From Rhynchospora pubera (taxonomy: Eukaryota; Streptophyta; Magnoliopsida; Poales; Cyperaceae), in contig CM051459.1 of the NCBI GenBank assembly GCA_028095005.1, forward strand, positions 313,970,513 to 314,034,512: DNA of 64,000 bases, given 5' to 3'. Positions within the stretch are counted from its first letter, which is position 1; every line of letters starts with the position of its first letter. The position numbers and the translations under genes were made by a program. The notes under the pieces were generated by a model. The model did not search any database. It worked only from the letters and a program-made list of their open reading frames with translations, and was not told where the DNA came from. Below, one piece after another: positions 58,360 through 64,000 of this stretch.

Positions 58360-59407
58360 TGGATTAAAGGCTTAATAAAGCACAAATCTGAGGAAGGGGC
58401 CGGACAGAAGTTCTGGAAGCAGCTTTTTCTGAAAAATCTCTATAGTCTCAAAGGTCAGTAGTCTAAATTGCTTTATTTTTAATTTAATCTCAAAGAAGAG
58501 TTCACTAATTAGTCTTCTATAGATCTACACAGGGACATTTCGTTAATTTCTTTGGTCGTTTTGTTGCTAATTGACTACTTCTGTAAAGGCCGTGAAAGAG
58601 TTGGATGAAAGTAAAATCATAAAATCAAAAGACTAAACAATCGAAATTGATATGTCATGGCTCCGAAATGTATGTGATAAGTGAACAAATTTACATATAG
58701 GCATTTTTATGGTCGTTATGTTTAGCCATTTATTTTTATATTTTCTATTTCCATTTGGTCTTCCTTTTTAGTAAGCATTGATTTTGCCAGTCAAATTTTT
58801 CAATACTTAATACGCATTGTTTTTTATATTACATATTGTCCTTTCTATATGTGTATTAAAATGTAATATTAGAAACAAAAAAAAACATGCATACTATTGC
58901 ATCTCGATTTGTATATTCTTAGAAGCCATATTCAGGTATTGGCTAGCCTTTCTCTCCTCAAATTTAATTTTTGTGGTTAATATTGTCTCAATTTGTGTTA
59001 GTTATTCAAAAATTTAGTATTCATTTTGCTTTTACATTTTTGTGTTTTAGGTGTTGCTCTCATACTGACAGATAACCAAACGTTATTTGATGAACTGATT
59101 AATGACGAGGTATTGGTACTCACTACTGAGTCGTGTTGCTCTTAATCTTTGTGTTTTGAGTGTTGGTATTGGTACTGAATCATCTTTAGGCTTTTCTTTT
59201 GATCATGTTAATGAACTTTATTTTTGTATATTTATCAATAATATTATAGATTTTTCTTTTGATCATGTTAATGACAAGGTATGATTTCATTTTTGTGTAT
59301 TCTTCAGCTCAGTGCATTGCATCTAGCTGTCTTTCAGGGGAGGACGGAGATCTGTCAGTACTGTGTGGAGGATTTGGATTTTCCTGTTGATTTTCTCACA
59401 CCACTAG
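58360..59407 (+). pseudogene. Ankyrin-repeat-type gene fragment
   Basis: Three pieces splice in frame through GT-AG sites: about 58360-58454 (..FWKQLFLKNLYSLK), 59051-59109 (VALILTDNQTLFDELINDE) and 59308-59407 (LSALHLAVFQGRTEICQY..). The last has the ankyrin pattern ALHLAV..GRTE, then VDFLTPL. The next possible exon at 59742 runs into a stop after about 17 codons, and no start codon precedes the first piece. Too little is left to assign a protein; I treat it as a fragment. Confidence 0.5.
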
Positions 59408-62400
59408 GTATTTTATTGCATTTATATATTATTACTATCTTTTGAATGTTCAGAGCATAATAAGCATATTTTCAAAAATGAGGATGAAATTTAGGCACAC
59501 AAAAACATTGCTAAGACATGTCACAGTGAATTCTTTTTAAACCATTTACTTTCTGACAAAATATGTGTGTGTGTTTCTTACCATGTTGTTAGATTTTACT
59601 GTGTTCACTTTCATACATTCCTTGCTTGGTTCCATTCTTCATTGTCTTTATACACCTTGAATTAAACAAATGAATTATCTCCTCACATGTAGAATGTCAA
59701 AATTTTGACCTTTGGCATTTTGTTTTGTTTTCTCATAGGCTTACAAGTACAACTACATATGAGGAGCAAGATTATCTATGAAAAGTACTAGACCAGTCAA
59801 GAGTATATTGAGCTCAATTTCTAAAAAAATTGATGAAATGCATGGAGAAAGCTTCCAAGGTACAATAAGATCCAGTTTGTTAGGAAATATTATTATTTTT
59901 TAATAAACTTGTGTTCATTGTATATAAGTATTAAGAACTTTCACTAATGTGAGATTATTGTTAAAACCTAACAAAGTCATGCAATTTTTATATAGATTTT
60001 TGAGCTTAAAATTGGGTAATTTGTGGAGCTGATGACTGGCTGATTAAAGGTCACAAAAATTTAAGGACTGAATATGCTCCATACATCTCTAACATGTCTA
60101 TCCATTGCGATTTTAAAATTGGGTAACAAAATCGTGCAGTTTTTTCTGTATGATTAGCTTAATTTTATTTGTCACTTTGTACAGCACTTACACGGTGTAC
60201 TAATCATTTGTTTTAGTTGGATTAATATATGTTGAGAAATAGAACATTAAGTTATTACAATATGCTAAGTTTTCATAGCTAAAGTTCATAACATGTTTCA
60301 CAAATTGTTTCAGTTTTCTTTTGGCAGAGAAATAGAAAGAGCAAAAAGGTGAGTAAGGGATGAGGAGCTTACTAGGTGCCATCTCATGGCAGATCTATTG
60401 CCTCTAAGAAGGAACTCATCCTCTTGCTTTTGGGGCTCTGCATGTTTGAAGGAACGATGGTAATGGACCTATTTAACTGATCTGCAAATTATTGCCCTCT
60501 TTCTAACCATTCATGTTGAATGGGTGTATCTTAATTTCAATTTCAGTGTTGGTTATAGTTAGGTCAAGGAGAGTTATTGCAAACAAGCACCTAAGTTATA
60601 TCTCTTTGTTTATTATTTATATTTTCAATGTGCAGAGGTTGGCATTGTAGCTGACTTTATGAAAGTGATTGCATGTATGCATCTTTTGACATATATTCCA
60701 ACATTAGTATATGATAATGGTCTTTTACTCATTTGTTTTTTGAAAAAGAAATGTCTGATTTATTCTGCTTCTAATTTGAACATGGTAGAAAATTAAAAAA
60801 GTAATTGATTCCTCTTACCTTTTAAATGAGCTTTTCGAATCTTTCTTTCTGAAGAGGATTTAAAACTTTGGAAGGCAAAAGTAGTGGATGGGAAAACATT
60901 TAGAGGTAATTTCTTCAGCAAAAATTTTGTACTGAAACTTACAAGAAATATATATTATCATTTCTTGATATTTGATCGGTTATTATTTGTATATTTGTTA
61001 GCTAATTGTGCATTACTTTTTCTATTTTTCATATTTATAAGAGCAATTAATCAATCTTATTTAAGTAAGCTAATTTAAAGGATATTTAGGGATTCAGTCT
61101 ATCGATTGCAATGGAAAAGACATGTTTATGTGGTTCCTTCATGTGTGACAGTTATTGACTACAACCGAGCTAGCAATGATGCTAAGATGGTGAGTATTAA
61201 TAGAGAGCTTTCAAGGTACAATTTTGTGTCGTTTATGCTGTGTACAACATTTTTTTAGCTTTGCATTTACCAAGCTTTCATTGGATTCATTCGATCTGAA
61301 TCTTTTGCCAAAAGCATGAAAATCTTCGAGTACAATTGTGTTAGTGATTCGGAGTACAAATGATTTTGCTATTGTTACAAAAATTTATTATGTAGTTGGT
61401 TGGCCTATTTCCTGATAAAGACAATTCTTATGTTCATTTGTAAGGCATCTTCTTTACCAGTAAGCAACATTGGAATTAAGTTCTATATATTCCTTTTTCT
61501 TTTACAAAATTAAAAGTATGTCCTTCATCATCAATCATTTAAACATGTCTTTCCACAAATTTTTCAGCGAATTAAACACAGGTTAGCACTGATGATAACA
61601 TTGTGGTTTTTACTTTTCCTACTCTTATTTTCTGAAACTAAGGCCCGAGTAAAATTTCTTGAATAGTTTAGTTATTTAGAGATTTTCTTTTTTTTTGTGA
61701 TTTCAATTTAATTTTTTAAATTTTCAAGCTCATAAACAAAGAGGCCAACAATTTACAACAATAGTGCTTGCAAGAGTTTTAAAAGAATAAAACAAGGGAA
61801 TAACTGCTGTGAGACATATATATTGTTGTGGACCAATATTAAGGAATCTTTAGAAGCATAGGAATGGTTGTAGCTTTAGTAATGCTAGAGGATATACTAT
61901 TAAGAGGTATTTGTGAGATAACGAAATTTTTTGGCATTCTGGTCAGCACAGGAAAGAGGATTTGAAGAAAAAAGTTATGGAGTGTCAAGCTTGTACGGAT
62001 GATGGTGAATCAGCTGAAGGCACTGGCAGATAAGGAGAGAAAATTTGTTTATTATTGATGAGTAAAATAAGAGGGATTCTTCCTTTATTTTGATATTTTG
62101 CTATCTTCACTTAGTTGCAATAATTGAACTTACTGTAATTATCGAAGTTCTTGGTGTTGTTTTGTGTAAATTGACTTTGAAGAAGTTACAAGTTAATCCA
62201 AGTTTTCAGACGTTGGAAGATGAGGAAGCAAGTAGGCGAATCTAAGTGGAGAGAATGGGATGTAATGTCCCCTATTCTTTTTATTTATATATACTTATTT
62301 ATATTATATTTTTGGTAATATATTGGTGTTTTCTTAAGACATTATATTTGAACTCCATAAAATGCAATAAAAATTCTATTGTTGACGCCAATATTTTAAA

Positions 62401-62793
62401 ATTTTATTATCGATTTGATACTGTGTATTAATTTTAATATATATAGTTTAGCACTTGAACTTATTAAATTTTTTCTAGCTTCGCCATTCATTGATGAATG
62501 ATGAGAGATTTTTTTCTTTATTGTGATTTTGCTTTAAAGCTTTGTCTGTGTTATTTGGATTGCTGTGAGCTGTGATAATTGTGAGAGTTACTTTATTGGG
62601 CAAGCTGGATGGCTCATAGAAGGTTTAGTTCAATTTTTTCTTTATTGTAATTTTTTAACGCTTAATCTCTCCTAACTTACAAAACCTTCGCAATCCACCA
62701 CAAAACCAGCAAGAAAAACAAAACAATCACCAAATAACCAAATAAACAAGAAATAGCTAAATGAATAATACAATCACCTTAGATTAATCATAC

Positions 62794-62814
62794 ATCGCGC
62801 GAAGCGATAGCTAG
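62794..62814 (+). mobile_element. Helitron-like 3' terminus
   Basis: ATCGC-GCGAA-GCGAT (62794-62808) is a perfect 5-bp-stem hairpin followed by AG and CTAG, then T. This is the hairpin-CTRR-T pattern of Helitron 3' ends, with a rather short spacer. The GCGCGAAGCG word is common in plant Helitron ends. Confidence 0.55.
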
Positions 62815-63690
62815 TTTATGTGCATGTTATATTACCTGCATGCTTGGCAGCCGCTGCACGTGCACGGCCATCATTTTTACTTCCAACTTTTTTTTTAATA
62901 TTAAAGAGATATATAGAGTTTGAATCTTTGACTTCTTTAATGTGATGACGTCAGCACATGTCCTGTCCAACCATCCTAAAAAAATTACATTATGTTTTTT
63001 TTTATATTTCTAGAGAGTTCGTGATAAAAGGTCGACTTTTTTATCTGATATTTGAATCTGAATCTTAGATCATAAGTAGATTAACAAAATCAATGATCCA
63101 TATTTGATATTAAAGAGATTTAATTCCTTTTTATCTCAAAGTTTACATCTTCTACTGATGTTTTATAAGTAGTAGAGATATTAGAGATATGTGTTGTTTA
63201 GGGAAGTACGACCTCGTGCTTTTCGAATCATTTCTTTTTTGGGATCATTTTCTTGTAAGGGTTTAACGGATTCACAGAACGTTCGTGCTTGACTCCGCGT
63301 TCGTAAGTTGTATCATATTATGATAGTATTTTATAGAACCAGCTTTTGTTTTACAAAAATGCATCCCATATTAGTTGAAGAAAATTATATGTACAGAGGG
63401 TTTTTAGCTCGCATTAAAGATTTTCTATGCATCCGATTTTGTCATAGATTTCATATAACGACCAATGATTCCCAAACGCACAAAAGTCATTTTCAATTAG
63501 AATATATATTTGAGAGACTTTTATTAAAAAGTATTTTTTTTACAGCATTGCTTCATATCATCCTTAAGATTCTATGGTCCCATCATCATCCTAAAAGAGC
63601 GTTTAATATTTTCCATTGACAGAAAACACACTAATTTCATTTTAGAAAGTCCAAAGAGGATGATGGAATGATGACACAACAAATCAGAGA
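62815..63690. other. Intergenic DNA
   Basis: No gene recognised. The 103-aa frame at 63308-63619 has no family resemblance. Confidence 0.45.
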
Positions 63691-63699
63691 AAGAGAGCG

Positions 63700-64000
63700 A
63701 ATCAGAGGGAAAGGGAAGGGAGGGGGTGAAACAGAGAATTTAATATATAACGGTTCTAATTAATATATATAACTGTTATAATTAATATCGTAACTGTTCT
63801 GCTTAATAGATATAGAAAAATAGAACAGTTAGATATATATCAAACAAAACAGTTAGTAGTCTATCCTAGTTAATGTTACTACCTATTCTAGTTGTTCTGG
63901 AAAAAACTAATTGTGTTGGAAAAAATAATGCCAACTGTTCTAGTTAATGTTATTTTGAATCAAAAAGGAGGGAGGAGGAGGGGGAGGAAAGGGGGAGGGA
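63700..64000. repeat. Foldback element related to 2919-3470, cut by the window end
   Basis: A purine-rich arm (GGGAAAGGGAAGGGAGGGGG) is followed by TTAATATATATAACTGTTATA, AATATCGTAACTGTTCT and TTCTAGTTAATGTTA units, then another purine block (GGAGGGAGGAGGAGGGGG). Core words match those at 3100-3270. The GCGTACGCTGTCC units are absent in the visible part. Confidence 0.55.

Larger units (their letters stand above)
58000..62814 (+). other. Gene-like decayed region ending in a Helitron-like 3' terminus
   Basis: Contains a leader-like C/T-rich segment with GAAACCCTAAG (58321), intron-rich AT DNA and several short exon-like pieces, of which only the ankyrin-type one is recognisable. Pieces such as 60838-60905 (EEDLKLWKAKVVDGKTFRGN) are unidentified. 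It may be a captured gene in a Helitron or a decayed resident gene. No Helitron-type 5' end was found near 57-58 kb. Confidence 0.35.

Noticed and set aside
4185..62814. Pairing the Helitron start at 4185 with the Helitron-like end at 62814
   Set aside because: The span of 58.6 kb contains intact resident genes and many independent elements; the two ends more likely belong to different elements.

Overview
The window is nuclear DNA of a flowering plant. The evidence is two intron-containing genes of typical angiosperm families with GT-AG introns, plant-type Ty1/copia and Ty3/gypsy elements, solo LTRs, MITEs, tRNA-derived SINEs and very AT-rich intergenic DNA. I could not assign genus or species. 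Only two genes look intact: a trichome-birefringence-like (TBL) polysaccharide O-acetyltransferase on the + strand (30615-35236, 5 exons, 349 aa) and a GDSL esterase/lipase on the - strand (41326-44589, 5 exons, 381 aa). A second, frameshifted GDSL copy in the same orientation lies at 54.6-56.2 kb, so this was once a tandem pair.

Layout. 1-2.8 kb: Ty3/gypsy protease-RT-RNase H fragment (- strand) running off the window start. 2.9-3.5 kb: G/C-armed foldback repeat. 3.6-3.9 kb: a CACTA-type end. 4.2-about 9.5 kb: Helitron-like 5' end followed by pieces of unrelated host genes (Derlin exon 1, spermidine synthase exons, unidentified pieces), interrupted by an 860-bp hAT-type element. 9.5-13.2 kb: no recognisable gene. 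13.2-15.5 kb: SINE, MITE and a 1760-bp solo LTR. 15.8-17 kb: two small hAT-type elements. 18.35-25.52 kb: one 7.2-kb Mutator-like element with 9-bp target duplications and three younger insertions inside. 25.67-29.73 kb: probable Helitron carrying a broken ABC-transporter exon. 30-37 kb: TBL gene. 37.68-39.29 kb: solo LTR. 41.3-44.6 kb: GDSL gene. 46.3-54.1 kb: a nest (long-inverted-repeat element, containing a copia element, containing a solo LTR). 54.5-58 kb: GDSL pseudogene, palindromic MITEs. 58-62.8 kb: gene-like pieces including an ankyrin-type exon, closed by a Helitron-like 3' hairpin. 63.7-64 kb: a relative of the foldback at 3 kb.

The genes do not form a pathway, although both intact products enter the secretory route (TBL: Golgi wall-polymer acetylation; GDSL: secreted esterase). 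The main biological content is transposon activity. One MITE family with GTTTGGAT termini occurs eight times, including in introns of both genes. Six short elements, mostly with 8-bp target duplications, share one architecture: the interior is a reiterated, self-complementary oligomer that differs between families. I regard that set as the most unusual observation in the window. All boundaries and duplications were read by eye; no alignment or database search was run.
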